64,000 nucleotides of DNA, taken from assembly GCF_000283155.1 (NCBI RefSeq), contig NW_004454156.1, forward strand, positions 32,447,830-32,511,829, in the 5' to 3' direction. Every line of letters begins with the position of its first letter. The first letter of the stretch is position 1. The position numbers were made by a program, and so were the translations under genes. Below the pieces are notes generated by a model that saw only the letters and a list, made by a program, of their open reading frames with translations, did no database searches and had not been told where the DNA came from. Positions 20,551-31,009 of the stretch are shown piece by piece. Source of the stretch: Ceratotherium simum simum (taxonomy: Eukaryota; Chordata; Mammalia; Perissodactyla; Rhinocerotidae).

Positions 20551-20559
20551 ACCCCTTAA

Positions 20560-20770
20560 GCACTAACCCTCTGCAGCCAAGCCACCTGCTAAGCACTTCC
20601 CACGTTATCTGTGACCCCGAGATGTAGGTCCAACCATTAGTCTCAACAAAGCAGGCAGGAGGGCCTGAATGCTTAAGTCCCTTCTTCAATAGCACATAAA
20701 TGGCGAGAGGCAGAGTTTATTCTCAAACCCAGACTGTGTGATTCCATAGCTCTGTTTTTGCAAAGCATCA
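20560..20770 (-). repeat. MIR SINE, antisense
   Basis: CTGCTAAGCACTTCCCACGTTATCTGTGACC, TTAAGTCCCTTCTTCAATAGCAC and TTCTCAAACCCAGACTGTGTGATTCC follow the reversed MIR order. Confidence 0.7.
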
Positions 20771-20794
20771 CACACCAGTATAATGTTTACAGGG

Positions 20795-20814
20795 GTGTGT
20801 GTGTGTGTGTGTGT
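20795..20814 (+). repeat. (GT)10 microsatellite
   Basis: Ten GT dinucleotides preceded by AGGG. Confidence 0.95.
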
Positions 20815-20925
20815 AATCCCTAATAACACCTACCTCATGGAGAGTTGTGAGGCCTCAATAAGTATGCCTAAGTACACCTAAGATAGCAAGGATGCTTCCC
20901 TTCCCACATATGCTGAGTTGGGAAG
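20815..20925 (+). repeat. MIR 3' fragment
   Basis: TAATAACACCTACCTCATGGAGAGTTGTGAGGCCTCAATAAG is the MIR 3' half; the 5' half is replaced by the GT array. Confidence 0.6.
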
Positions 20926-20929
20926 AGCT

Positions 20930-21023
20930 TGGTGCCAGGCGCATGTCCACAAGGATAGGACTTTGTCTGTTTTGTCTTCTGTATCCTCAGAACCTACCTT
21001 GAGGTAGGCAGTAAATATTCATT
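20930..21023 (+). repeat. L2 LINE 3' end
   Basis: GATAGGACTTTGTCTGTTTTGTCTTCTGTATCCTCAGAACC .. GGCAGTAAATATTCATT is the L2 terminal text, directly followed by the GGAT array. Confidence 0.8.
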
Positions 21024-21078
21024 GGATGGATGGATGGATGGATGGATGGATGGACGGACGGACGGATGGATGGATGGA
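21024..21078 (+). repeat. (GGAT)n microsatellite with GGAC block
   Basis: About 14 tetramers; three adjacent GGAC units at 21052-21063 interrupt the GGAT run. It occupies the place of the L2 tail. Confidence 0.95.
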
Positions 21079-22030
21079 AACAAACTCTTCCTTCTGCTCT
21101 CAACACTCCAGCGATACCCCCAAGAACTACTCCTGGTTCAGCTGTGGATAACAGGAAGCTACTGTGAAAGTGAAACTGTGCTCTCAGCACGTCCCCAACC
21201 AGTCCCAACCAGGCAGGCAGGCAGGAGGCCGGCTGGATGCCCAGAACAGCCTCAGCGGACACGCCTTTTAGATGCTGAACAAGAAGACTGAGTTGCCTCT
21301 TAGGGATTAAGAAGTCTACCAAAGCACTCTGGAATTGACTCCAAAACCCATTTGAATAAAAAAAAAAAGATAAAATAAACATCACACTCAATTATCTAAC
21401 GTAAAGTCATAATGGATGAATGCAATTATTAATGTGCTCAAAAAAAAAAAAAAAGGCCCTTGGCCTGGGCATAAAAGACAAGCCATAAGGGATGGTCAGG
21501 AAGCTTGGTTAAATACAAAACAAATTCGAAAATAAAAGTGACTATTAATTAGTTTAGCAGTTACCAGCAAAAAAAAAAAAAAAAAAATCTTGTCCTCAAG
21601 CATCAGTTTCAGTTCCTGTGCCTGAAGGCCCCTTTTTAATAGCTCAAGGGTTGACCTTTCACCCATCCGCTCACATCAACCCTCTTCATCAAGCTCCTTA
21701 TTTTTAAAAAAACACAAAGTAAATCCCCTAGTGCTCTAATCAAGCTCCCCTACTCTCTTGAAAGGTAACCTTCACCAAAAAGAGGCCAGTTGATAAATTC
21801 CAGGAAAGTAAAAATAACACAGAATGGAAAAGATAGTCTAATCATCAAGGCTCATTATAAAGGAAGAGTAAATCACTTTTTCCCCTCCAAACGTCTCTGA
21901 TTTATTAAAAAAAGACCAATCTAACAAAGACGTCCTTTGTTATCGGTCTGAATGAGAAGAGAAGGAATCTCGGGGCGGACAGCTGTGACATACATATGAA
22001 ACCAACGAAGTCAGCTTTCAAAATAGTCAT
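21079..22030. other. repeat-poor AT-rich sequence with three A runs
   Basis: A runs at 21358-21368, 21440-21453 and 21570-21588 lie in otherwise unassigned DNA. The bases before each run match no gene product I recognise, so a processed pseudogene is not supported. (GCAG)n-like GGCAGGCAGGCAGG lies at 21212-21226. Confidence 0.4.
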
Positions 22031-22034
22031 TCAT

Positions 22035-22360
22035 GTACTTACTGGTGACATATTTGAATATATATGATCTGCCAGCTAGATACAGGAGGCTGGGAGAGGT
22101 GCCATGGGGGGGCACCATGTTGAATGAGGTGAGACTCTGCCCTCAACTAGCCTATGGCCTGATAAGGAAGACACACCTCATGCGAGTTGATGGTGGCATT
22201 ACAGAAGCCGAGGAGCAGGACCATGGGGCATTCAACAGAGAGGGGTGCTTTCCATCTGAGGAGGATAGGGGAGTCTTTCTGAAGGTGACATTTAAGCTGG
22301 TTTTGAAGGATGGGTGTGAAGTGGAGGGGTGGAGTGAGCACTGAGAGGACCCTGACAACT
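22035..22360 (-). repeat. L2 LINE, antisense
   Basis: GGAGTCTTTCTGAAGGTGACATTTAAGCTGGTTTTGAAGGATGGGTGTG (about 22270-22318) is characteristic antisense L2 text. The left part is diverged. The 103-codon plus frame here is antisense to L2. Confidence 0.65.
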
Positions 22361-22439
22361 GGTTGGCCACTCCATCTGTCCCCTACCTGTGCAACGCAGC
22401 ATCAGGCAAGAGACTTCGGAGTCCAGGGAGCCCGTCATT

Positions 22440-22611
22440 CTTCACCAGGGCTGCTCATGAGAATCACCTGGAACCCTTGTTTTCAGAATGCATGCCAAGC
22501 TCCAGCCAAGACACAATGAGTCAGAATTCTAGGAGTGAGGCTTAGTCATGTACTTATGGGAAAGGCCCCCAGAGAATTTCTGATGAGCAGCCCCCCTTTA
22601 AGAACCACTCA
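22440..22611 (+). mobile_element. hAT-type MITE (MER-class)
   Basis: CAGGGCTGCTCATGAGAATCACCTGGAACCC opens it and AATTTCTGATGAGCAGCCCCCC then TTTAAGAACCACTC closes it, the pattern of a short Charlie-type element. The middle is diverged. Confidence 0.65.
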
Positions 22612-22614
22612 TCA

Positions 22615-22930
22615 ACACCATTATCTCATTTTTCAAAGTGGGGCAAATGAGACTTAGAGAGAGGATTCCTTATTTATTCAACCATTCAATGAATATTTAT
22701 TGAGCACCAACCTGGGGATTCAACAGTGAATAAGACAAAAATACCTGGCCTCATTAAACATTTGTGCTCACCGAGTCCTGCAGTGACACCATGGGTTATT
22801 ATTACCCTCACTGGCACCACATCCTTTCTTTAAAGACAAGGAAACTGAGGCATACAAGGTTAAGAGAACACAATAAATGATAGAGTCAGGATTCAGCCTT
22901 AGCCTTTCAACTCAGGGCTGCTTAGTGAGG
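22615..22930 (-). repeat. MIR (antisense) with L2 end inside
   Basis: ATCTCATTTTTCAAAGTGGGGCAAATG (22622) and GACAAGGAAACTGAGGCATACAAGG (22836) are two reversed MIR cores. Between them TTATTCAACCATTCAATGAATATTTATTGAGCACC (22674-22708) is an antisense L2 3' end. Two MIRs plus one L2 is the simplest reading. Confidence 0.7.
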
Positions 22931-23425
22931 CCTGCTGTGGACCCAGCCCCTGGGTGATGAGTATGCCTAAGGAATGGCCTGTTTTTAGAAGCAGGGACAG
23001 AGCCAAGATGGGGGGAGCAGTGGAAAAGAGCTCCATGCCAGACTTGCACTGAAGAGATTCCAGAATGTTCCATGTGCAGAGTCCAACCAGAGTGAGTAAG
23101 TGCCGAATCGTGACTGTAACATGTTCTGGAAATGTTCTCCATCCAGACAGCCACACATGCCTCCATAGAGGGGGATGGGAACCGTTCCTGATGGAACCAG
23201 CTGTGTGGGGGTATAAGTAGTTACTCTCTCAGGGCCTCAGAGAAGACCAAACGAAGAGGCTGAAACACAGCCTCCGAGGTCTCTCCACCTCCCAGGAGTG
23301 ATAAATAAAGAGATCTACTGACCATCAGCAAAGAGAACAAGACACAGAGGGAAAATCCCACCAGAACTGGGACTTAAGACTCATTTCCAGGTGAACGTGA
23401 GAAAGCCACCATGTTTTTTGTGGTG
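22931..23425. other. unique sequence, no gene seen
   Basis: Two overlapping minus frames of about 85 codons have no domain. No repeat recognised. Confidence 0.4.
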
Positions 23426-23429
23426 GGAG

Positions 23430-23645
23430 AACCAGAAGAGAGCCCTGAACTCAGAGGAGGCCAGTGCTGAGCCCAAGGCTGGCCCTTCCACTTTTAGCCA
23501 TGTGACAGTAGGCAAGTCACTTAGGCACAGCTCACCCAGCTGAAAAAATGGTGATTTGCAACAATTTCTGCACAGATTTAACAAAACGTCTTTGCAAACT
23601 CTTCACATCTTACCTGGCACCCAGAGGTGCTCTATGAATGGCTGA
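23430..23645 (+). repeat. MIR SINE, diverged
   Basis: CCACTTTTAGCCATGTGACAGTAGGCAAGTCACTTAGGC is a well-kept core; ACCTGGCACCCAGAGGTGCTCTATGAATG is the 3' end. Confidence 0.82.
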
Positions 23646-25050
23646 CACATCTGAATTTGTTTCTAAATGTAGGCTCTGCAAAACAGATAAGGTCCCTCTA
23701 AGATTAGCTGTCAGATGAACTTGTAATTATCTCTTTTTTTCCCTATTTTTTTTTTTTTTGCCAAGAGCAAGCAGAAAAGGCTAAAATAGCATCTTACGTC
23801 AAGGTTCATGGGGCAGGCAGGGCTTGGAGACCCCTGGGAGCCCACCTCATCACCCACGCACCTTCTTTGTTCTAAGCTGGAAGCCAAAAGAAATGGACTC
23901 TCCTCAAGGGCAGGAGAAAATCCATTATGAGCTTTTGAAACTCAAACAGCAAGGAAGCCCCAAAATGCTGGAGTTAACAGATGTGAGCAATAAATATTCC
24001 CAATGGACACGCAACTGTAAGAAATAATGCGGTCAGAGAAAGGAACAGCTAAATTAAGTGTTTCATTGCAGTTAGTTTCCTGAGAAGATACTAGGGAAAC
24101 ACTTATTCACATCTTTCTTATAGTTGTTGATACATAAATGTTAGCAATTAGCAAGTAATGTTTTCCTATTTAAATGAAACACTTATTTTAAGTAGAAAAT
24201 GATGACAGATTGGATTGGACAGAAATTCTGGCTTATCCCACAGGAGATCTTGTTGGTGCCACCATAAGCCCCAGGACTACCCACTTATCAGGCCCTGAGC
24301 TTGAGAAAAAACTACACGCCTCAAGGGAGCACACCTGTAAACTCAAACCTCTATCATGATAATAATGTTATATTACCATACTTGCTAATTTCAGAATGGC
24401 ATCTCAAGATAGCCAGTCTTAAAATACGAAAACAAAGAGAAGAGCTTTACAAGAACCCAACCAACGGAGATAGAGTCAGTACATAAGGAAAGCACACTTT
24501 GGGGAAATAATGGGAACCAAGAGAATACAAACAAAAGCCTTCCCCTCTGGCTTCTGGGGACATAACCTGTGTCCCCACAAGGCTTCCGGGAGAAGTGCTG
24601 AACTCAGAAAAAGGGTGCAAAGCTATCTCAGGCTTAATAAGAGCCGGGTGAATGCACTTGTCTAATAGCAGCACAGAAACGGCCAGACTTCAAAGGCACA
24701 TGAAACCAGATGACAAACTGAGCCCAGGGCAGTGGGGGGATGCTCCCAGGCTTGCCCAGAGACGCAGGGCCAGAGCCAGAAACCAGGCATCCTCTGCTGT
24801 TTCTGCTCCATACCACCCTCCCACCCCACACTCGCAGAGATGGCTCCTAACCAGCCCCCAAGCCACTGCAGAAGCTCAGGTAGAAAAGAAGCAGTACCAC
24901 GGCAGCCAGGTTACAGGAGGAGCTTGAAGAGCCTCAGCCAACATTTCTAGACCTTTCTCCATTGGACCTTTTCTAAAAAAATATCATTCCACTGTAAATC
25001 AAAATTCTTCTCAACTCCCAGAGGTAGAGGAATCTTAGAAGTAAAAAGAA
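23646..25050. other. unique sequence, no gene seen
   Basis: About 1.4 kb with no recognised transposon. A T-rich tract (23730-23760) may be the tail of an old antisense insertion. Frames of 60-91 codons on both strands have no domains. This is one of the longer repeat-free stretches. Confidence 0.4.
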
Positions 25051-25112
25051 GTCAAGTATCAAATAGAGACCTGGGTTTAAATCCAGCTGTGTGACTTTGG
25101 TCCCAACAGATT
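25051..25112 (+). repeat. MIR fragment
   Basis: AGACCTGGGTTTAAATCCAGCTGTGTGACTTTGG only, cut off by the L1M that follows. Confidence 0.7.
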
Positions 25113-25114
25113 AA

Positions 25115-25537
25115 CAAAATCAAGAAAACATAGGCAAAAGGTGGAAACAACCCAAGTGTCCACTGACAGATGAATGGAAAAACATAATGCGGTGTGTATG
25201 TGTGCAATGGAATATCATTCAACCTTAAATAGGAAGGACGTTCTGACTCAGGCTACAACATGGATGAACACTGAGGACATTACGTTCAGTGAAATGAGTC
25301 AGTCACAAAAGGACAAACACTGTATGATTCCACTCATATGAGGTACCTAGAGTCGTCAAATTCATAGAGACAGAGTAGAATGGTGGTTGCCAGGACTGGG
25401 AGAGAGGAGAAAGGGGAGCTGTTGTTTGATGGGTACGGAGTTGCAGTTTTGCCAGATGAAAAGAGTTCTGGAGATTGGCTACACAACAGCATGAATATAT
25501 TTAACATTGCTAAAATGTGCATTTAGAAATGGTTCAG
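25115..25537 (+). mobile_element. L1M LINE 3' end, left part
   Basis: GGTGGAAACAACCCAAGTGTCCACTGACAGATGAATGG, CAATGGAATATCATTCAACC, GACAAACACTGTATGATTCCACTCATATGAGG and GAATGGTGGTTGCCAGG are the end of L1 ORF2 and 3' UTR of an old L1M copy. The reading frame is broken. An ERE cuts it at 25538. Confidence 0.88.
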
Positions 25538-25790
25538 GGGCCGGCCCAGTGGCATAGCAGTTAAGTTCACATGCTCCTCTTTGGCGGCCCGGGGTTCACC
25601 AGTTCAGATCCTGGGCGTGGACCCACTCACCGCTCATCAAGCCATGCTGAGGCAGCACCCCACATAGAGCAACTAGAAGGATGCACAGCTATGACATGCA
25701 ACTATACTACTGGGGCTTTGGGGAGAAAAAAGGAGGAAGATGGGCAACAGATGTTAGCTCAGGGCCAATCTTCCTCAAAAAAAAAAAAAA
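25538..25790 (+). mobile_element. ERE-type SINE inside L1M
   Basis: Head GGGCCGGCCCAGTGGCATAG, B-box-like CCAGTTCAGATCCTGGG, middle class GCAACTAGAAGGATGCACAGC .. TACTGGGGCTTTGGGG, and only one 3' module (GATGTTAGCTCAGGGCC). It ends in A14. The flanks ATTTAGAAATGGTTCAG (25521-25537) and ATTTAAAAACAATTGGTTCAG (25793-25813) are a diverged target duplication. Confidence 0.92.
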
Positions 25791-25880
25791 CCATTTAAAA
25801 ACAATTGGTTCAGATGGTAAATTTTATGTTACGTGTATTGTACCACAATTAAAAATAAAAAAACATTTAGAAAAAAATCT
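25791..25880 (+). mobile_element. L1M LINE 3' end, right part
   Basis: GGTTCAGATGGTAAATTTTATGTTACGTGTATTGTACCACAATTAAAAATAAAA is the L1M terminal sequence and A-rich tail, continuing from 25537. Confidence 0.85.
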
Positions 25881-25919
25881 ACAAAATGATACCTAAGCCC
25901 AGAGCTTAAAACAAGCTTT

Positions 25920-26300
25920 AGATATGATAATGTTCAGAATCTAAATATAGGACCTGGCGCACAGTAGGAACACGTTCAAAAAAATTTTTGCATCTTCCAC
26001 TCTCTTCATTTTCAAAATAAGAAATCAAGCTGTAGCCCAGATAAGTTAAGTGCCTGGAAGAGAAACTGCAGCAGAAACTTGAGGACTGGAGGTAGGGACT
26101 CGAGTCAGAATGTCCTGGTGCAACACTGGTCCCTCTACTCAATAGCAAGTGAACTGGAGGGGAGTCACTCAAGCTTCTGGTCCTCATCTGTAAAGTGGGC
26201 AGCAGAACCATCCAGAGCCCAGAGGGGACTGCTCTGAGAATAAATGCACGGAAAGTGCCTAGCACACACTAAGAGCTCATGAACGTGAGCCTCATTGGAA
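25920..26300 (+). repeat. MIR SINEs, partial
   Basis: GGACCTGGCGCACAGTAGGAAC (25950) is a MIR 3' end; AGATAAGTTAAGTGCC (26039) reads in the other direction; TGGTCCTCATCTGTAAAGTGGGCAG .. GTGCCTAGCACACACTAAG (26177-26271) is a sense MIR. Confidence 0.7.
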
Positions 26301-26925
26301 TCACCAAGACAAAGTGGGGAAAAAATCGATGGCCAGACCGCCAGGCCACTGCCCGGACACCCTGGGCCAGCCCGCCACTCCAACTGCCATAACAACTAAA
26401 ATGGTGCATCCATTTCCTTGATCCTGGAGAGTCAGGGGTGCGTGAGGCTGGAAAGCCTCCTTAGCCTGAGCGTGCAAGCAGGTGGCACCGTCAGGGAGCC
26501 TCTACCTCAGCTTCCCGTCCCGTCTCCTCCTGTTCCCACCCTCCTTATTCCGGTCTGTGCAGTGAGGAAAAGGTCAGTAAGCACAGCCTCATCCTGCTCT
26601 TCTCACCACAGCCTCATCCTGCTCTTCTCACCAAAGCTCCACGTCAAAGGGAAACTGGCATCTGCAAAGAGATAACAGTTAACTAGTTATCCCCTCGGTT
26701 AACCTGGTGACCAAGTGCAGCCACCACCTGGGCAAAGGATGCCAGCCCTTCACTATCACCTGCTCTGCAGAAGGAGCCAAGCCCTGCAGTTCTGCTAGAT
26801 GTTTCCCCATGCCCACTCCAGACCCACCAACACACACGCACACACATACACACACACACTTTTAGTTTACAATTAATGCAACAACACAAGAAACCAGGAA
26901 CAGCTAATGGCAGCATATCATCACA
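26301..26925. other. unique sequence with CA run
   Basis: A CACACA stretch occupies 26829-26859. No repeat family or exon is recognised elsewhere. Confidence 0.4.
26582..26632 (+). repeat. 25-bp tandem duplication
   Basis: The unit beginning CACAGCCTCATCCTGCTC and ending TTCTCAC occurs at 26582-26606 and again at 26607-26631 without a difference, a recent local duplication. Confidence 0.95.
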
Positions 26926-26929
26926 GAAG

Positions 26930-27110
26930 AAGTCAGACCTGGAAATGAAGCCCAGCTGTGGGACCCTGGACAAGTGATTAAGCCCACCAAGCGTCAGGCT
27001 CGTCACCTGCACAACGGACGCCCTGCTCTGCCGTGCCTGGCCTCTCAGCGTTGCTGTGAGGGTCAGCGATCCTAGGGCTCGTGTTAGGGGCCACTCACCA
27101 GCCCTGTTCC
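26930..27110 (+). repeat. MIR SINE, GC-enriched
   Basis: GAAGTCAGACCTGGAAATGAAGCC, GTGGGACCCTGGACAAGTGATTAAGCC, and GCGTTGCTGTGAGGGTCAGCG keep the MIR order. Confidence 0.7.
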
Positions 27111-27600
27111 CCATCTTGCTCCAGCCCCATCACTGGCTCTTAAATAAATGCTGTAGCTGGAGGTATGCAAGTCACTTCTGCTCACCAGCCTTCAGCCAGA
27201 AGCAGCCATGTGGCTCTGCCTCACTGAAAAGGGGCAGAGAAGGGAAACAATTTGTGTCCTCAGAAGAAGAGGACTGGATTTGGGTAAGAACCAGAAGTTT
27301 CTAACACAGACACAGTCCTCTGTCCTCAACAGCTCACAGCCAGTGGAGGAGATGAGCCACACAAACCCCTAAGAAGCACCACAGAAAAGATCACAACAGA
27401 AGTCACCTTCCCATGGTGGAAGGTCCGTGTTATCAGGGAAGGTTTCCCTGGGGTGGTGACATCTGAAACGCGCCATGAACAATACAGGACTTTCCCAGGG
27501 AAGGGGGCTGACAGCAGTCACTGAGCAGTTACTCACGCCTAGCCTTGAGATGGCTCATCTCACTAACACTGTAATCTTGTATTGTCTCTGCACTTCTCAG
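27111..27600 (-). repeat. unique sequence plus antisense L2
   Basis: CTGTCCTCAACAGCTCACAGCC .. AGAAAAGATCACAACAGAAGTCACC .. GGAAGGTTTCCCTGGGGTGGTGACATCTGAAACG (27318-27472) is antisense L2. 27111-27300 is unassigned. Confidence 0.6.
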
Positions 27601-28000
27601 TGGTGAGTTTTGGGCTCGCCCACAACTAGATTATAAACTCACTCACGGCGGGTCCACCTGACACAGTGGCTGCCAGAAGCAGAGTCACCAGGACCACGGG
27701 AGGCAAAGCTGAGTGCCAGCCAGGACATGGGGGCACCAGGAGAGGCAGTGTGGGACACGGAGGCAAGACAGGCCTGGGTTCCAATCCCAGTGATGCTACA
27801 TGTCCTTGGCGGCTACCATGATGTTGCATGTGGGTTTGATGTCGTAAAATGTAAGGTCCTGTTATAAGAGCTGAGTCTTTGTTAATAAAACAACAAGTCT
27901 ATTAAACAAAGAAGAGGCAGTCCAGTAACACAATGGTCAAAATTGTTACCAGAAGTAAAAACTGTCAAAACAATAAAGATCACTAATGTTATTGTTAGAG
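27601..28000 (+). repeat. unique sequence with a MIR piece
   Basis: AGACAGGCCTGGGTTCCAATCCCAGTGATGCTACATGTCCTTGG (27766-27810) is the MIR B-box to core. The remainder, including AT-rich 27840-28000, is unassigned. Confidence 0.55.
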
Positions 28001-28004
28001 TTAT

Positions 28005-28230
28005 TTATTTGTTAGAGCTAACATGCTGAGGGCTTACGACATACCAGGCTTTACCTGAATAATCTCATTCAATCCCTACTAATCCTACAAAATATTATTA
28101 TTATTATCCTGTTTCATAGGTGAGAACACTGAGGCACAAAAGTCAATTGAGTTGCCCAAGATCATGGGAATGTGATCCAGAAAGTGGATTCCCTCCATAT
28201 CGAGACTCAGCAGGGAATTCATTGTCTTCA
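28005..28230 (-). repeat. MIR SINE, antisense
   Basis: GAGGGCTTACGACATACCAGGC, AATCTCATTCAATCCCTACTAATCC, ATTATTATTATCCTGTTTCATAGGTGAGAACACTGAGGC and GCCCAAGATCATGGGAATGTG are all in the reversed MIR order. Confidence 0.88.
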
Positions 28231-28244
28231 CCTTTCCACACAGC

Positions 28245-28455
28245 ATGTGGCAAATAGACACCCAAGAACCAAGAGATTAGGGTTCAAGTCCCAGATCTGC
28301 CACTCAATAGCTGTTTGACTTTGGGCGTGTCATCTCTGTAAGCCTCAGTTGCCTCATTTCTGAAGTGGAGATTAACATAGCTTCAATGGATAACTGAGAC
28401 AATTAACATAAAACAACACGGGTTAAGTCCTTGACACAAAGTAAACTCCCATCAC
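28245..28455 (+). repeat. MIR SINE, sense, facing the previous one
   Basis: GAGATTAGGGTTCAAGTCCCAG, CTGCCACTCAATAGCTGTTTGACTTTGGGC and CCTCAGTTGCCTCATTTCTG. With 28005-28230 it forms an inverted pair of MIRs about 15 bases apart. Confidence 0.88.
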
Positions 28456-29384
28456 ACTGGTGTCCCTCTTTCCTTTAGCAATAGGGGAGATCTCTGCCCT
28501 CTTGGCTTGCTCAATGGCCTCTTGCCTCAGGATAGAGGGCGGAGGGCAGCATACCTCACAACGCCTGGACAATGCCGTGCCCATTTCCAGGAGACGGGGC
28601 CAGGCTTTGGTCTCATTCTGGGCTCAGATGAACTTTATTAAGAACAAAACATGTGGAGGATTGCCTTTACTCTCAAGATTTAAATTGTGGTTCCTTAACT
28701 AGAAGACATCTAAAGCAACCTGGAGTTTTTATATAACCAAACACAGTTTGGTTGTCTGGCATGCTCACATTTAATTTCAGTTTTACCTGAATGCAAAGTA
28801 AATAAGTGACATCTCATAGTTGTTAATCCAACAAAACGAATCCCTCACATGTTTCCAGGTAACTGAGCAGCACACGGAGGTGTAATGGGCTTCAGTGAAC
28901 TTCTGTCTTCAGTGAGGGGTGAGGCTTCCCTTTCTTCTTCCACTAACTGGCAACGGCTCATGATAGAGCCTACCCTGATGGGCTTGATCTGAGAGAGGTA
29001 AAGAGGTGGAAGCTGGGAGAGACCCTTCAGATCACTGATGACTGTTAAGGTCCCTTCTAGGTTTAAGGGGCTCCAATTTACCTCAATAATCTTGGAGCTC
29101 CCATGAGTGCCTGCAATTGAGCCGGGTCCCAGAAAAGACATGAAGGCCCCTATAATCAGGAAACTGACAATAAAAATGCAATAAAGCGCTACACTGAGTA
29201 TAAACCAAATACTCAAAGCACAATACATATAATAAGTACATGTATGATAAAAACAAGAGGGGAAGTAGAGAAACCAATGCTGGCATCATGTTACTTGGAA
29301 AAGCTACATGGGCAAAAGGTGCAATGGGCCTTGGGGTGCAGGGCATCCAAGCTGTCCTTTACTTGCTTCAGAAACACATGCCCA
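28456..29384. other. unique sequence, no gene seen
   Basis: Two overlapping minus frames (29083-29346, 87 codons; 28845-29228, 127 codons) each contain a run of hydrophobic residues that could be a membrane segment. They overlap in different phases and show no family signature, so I do not call a gene. Confidence 0.35.
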
Positions 29385-29488
29385 CATACATGTCTCCAGA
29401 CAAGACTGTGAGCTCCTGGAGGGTAGGGATGGTACCGTGTTCACCATGCTATCCCCAATACCATGGAGAGAGACAAGACTCAAATGCT
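29385..29488 (+). repeat. L2 LINE 3' end
   Basis: GACAAGACTGTGAGCTCCTGGAGGGTAGGGATGGTACCGTG .. CATGCTATCCCCAATACC is the terminal L2 text; the tetranucleotide array follows at once. Confidence 0.78.
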
Positions 29489-29633
29489 GGATGGATGGAT
29501 GGATGGATGGATGGATGGATGGATGGATGGATGGGTGGATGGATGGATGGATGGGTGGGTGGATGGATAGGTGGATGGATGGATAGGTGGGTAGATGAAT
29601 GGATGGATGAGTGGGTGGGTGAATGGGTGGATG
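29489..29633 (+). repeat. (GGAT)n microsatellite, about 145 bp
   Basis: Pure GGAT for about 11 units, then GGAT mixed with GGGT, GGTA and GAAT units. It is the largest tandem array of the window. Confidence 0.95.
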
Positions 29634-30580
29634 TACAGGCAGAGAGATGGGGCTGGTTTAGGAAGATGCATGACTGCCTTTAGACAGCAACAGGAAGAGG
29701 AACGTGAATTAACTGGTCAATCACAGCCCTCAGAACAAGGCTCTCCCCAGAGGCCGGTGGCCACGTTTCTCCTCTTTCTATTCTCAGAATCCAGAGCGCT
29801 CTGGCCTACGGTCCTAGGTTTCACAATCACTGTCTGTATTTGGACTGTGCTCCTGAAGTGGTCTCATCCTTCAGGCCTCTCACTCTCTTTCCACGTGTCT
29901 CTCCCGATCACCTTTACCCCAGTTCTGCTCCTAACCTGGATTCTTGGCCCTGGGTTCACAGCTTCTGGATGGGCCACAGGCAAGGAGGACAGACCCAGTC
30001 CAGCATGCAGCACACATTCGGATGAAGTTTTATCACCAAGTATGGCTGACCTCAACTGTAGAACAAAATTCAGTGACCTCTGCTTTCTCTTCTGTCATCC
30101 TGCCCCAACACAGAGCCCCCTCTCACTTACCCATCCCCAAGAAGGGAAGGTGCAGCTGGGAGAGGTAAAATCTCGCCACTATGCCCACAGGCTGCAGTCA
30201 TTTGTTCCACCCAGCAAGACTGCAGATAATTTCAGCTCGCCTTTCTCTCCTTCCCAGCTCGACCTCGAAATACTACCGCCATTACACCAAGAAGGAGGTT
30301 GTGTTTGTTTGTTTTCATTAAAGAACATCCTGGTAAGGAATATTGGCATCTTGTTTTTTTCAGAGTGACACTGACACAACTCCACTTCAAATAAATAAAT
30401 GTTTTCAACCTAAATGAGTCACTTGGTGGAAACAGCGAGTTCGCAAGCCTGCATACGAGTTGATCCCTTTACAAAGAAATACAGTGGGTAGAATTTGTTT
30501 GGAACTAAAAACAGAACAACGAGATCCTGATTTTCATGGCAAAATTCATTGCTCTACACCTGGAAAATAGGGAGACTGTT
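29634..30580. other. unique sequence crossed by a 257-codon frame
   Basis: The plus frame 29595-30368 starts inside the GGAT array (WMxGW-type repeats) and then reads through C/T-rich DNA. Apart from one possible hydrophobic stretch it has no domain, and three other shorter frames overlap it. I treat it as chance. Confidence 0.4.
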
Positions 30581-30584
30581 TAAA

Positions 30585-30800
30585 ACGGAGGTCAGGCAGA
30601 GTCCTCCCTAGGGTAGAACACAGTTACACCACTTTCTTGCTGTTGAATCTTGGGAGGGGGCCGAAGTGCTTAACCTCTGACCTCCATCAACTCCTTTGTG
30701 GTTATGAGGATTAACTTAAATCACTTACTCTATGAAAAGCATTTGAAAATCTCAGCCTATAGTAAGCACTCAATTTATGTGAGCTGTGACTACCATTTAT
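30585..30800 (+). repeat. MIR SINE, diverged
   Basis: CACCACTTTCTTGCTGTTGAATCTTGGG, GTGGTTATGAGGATTAACTTAAATC and CCTATAGTAAGCACTCAATTTATG. Confidence 0.75.
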
Positions 30801-30817
30801 AGGTCGCACAGTAGGGA

Positions 30818-31003
30818 ACTGTGCTGCCAATATGGTAGTCACCGGCCACATGTAGCTATTAACTTTAAATTAATTTAAAATTAAAAATTCAGTTCCTCAC
30901 TCGCACTAGCCAGATTTCCAGCGTTCAGTAACTACGTGTGGCTAGTGGACAGTGCAGACACAAAGCATTTCCGTCATGCACAAAGTTCTATCGGACAGCG
31001 CTG
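30818..31003 (-). mobile_element. hAT-type MITE
   Basis: CTGTGCTGCCAATATGGTAG and the matching end GTTCTATCGGACAGCGCTG are inverted terminal sequences. AGCCACATGTAGCT-like inner repeats are present. It is the same family as the element at 11444, in opposite orientation. Confidence 0.78.
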
Positions 31004-31009
31004 GTAGAG

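Noticed and set aside
21358..21588. Three A runs as tails of processed pseudogenes
   Set aside because: Upstream bases match no gene product I know, and no target duplications could be paired with the runs.
29595..30368. 257-codon plus-strand frame, the second longest in the window
   Set aside because: It starts inside the GGAT array, has no domain, and several frames overlap it on both strands. Length alone is explained by the stop-free repeat and C/T-rich DNA.
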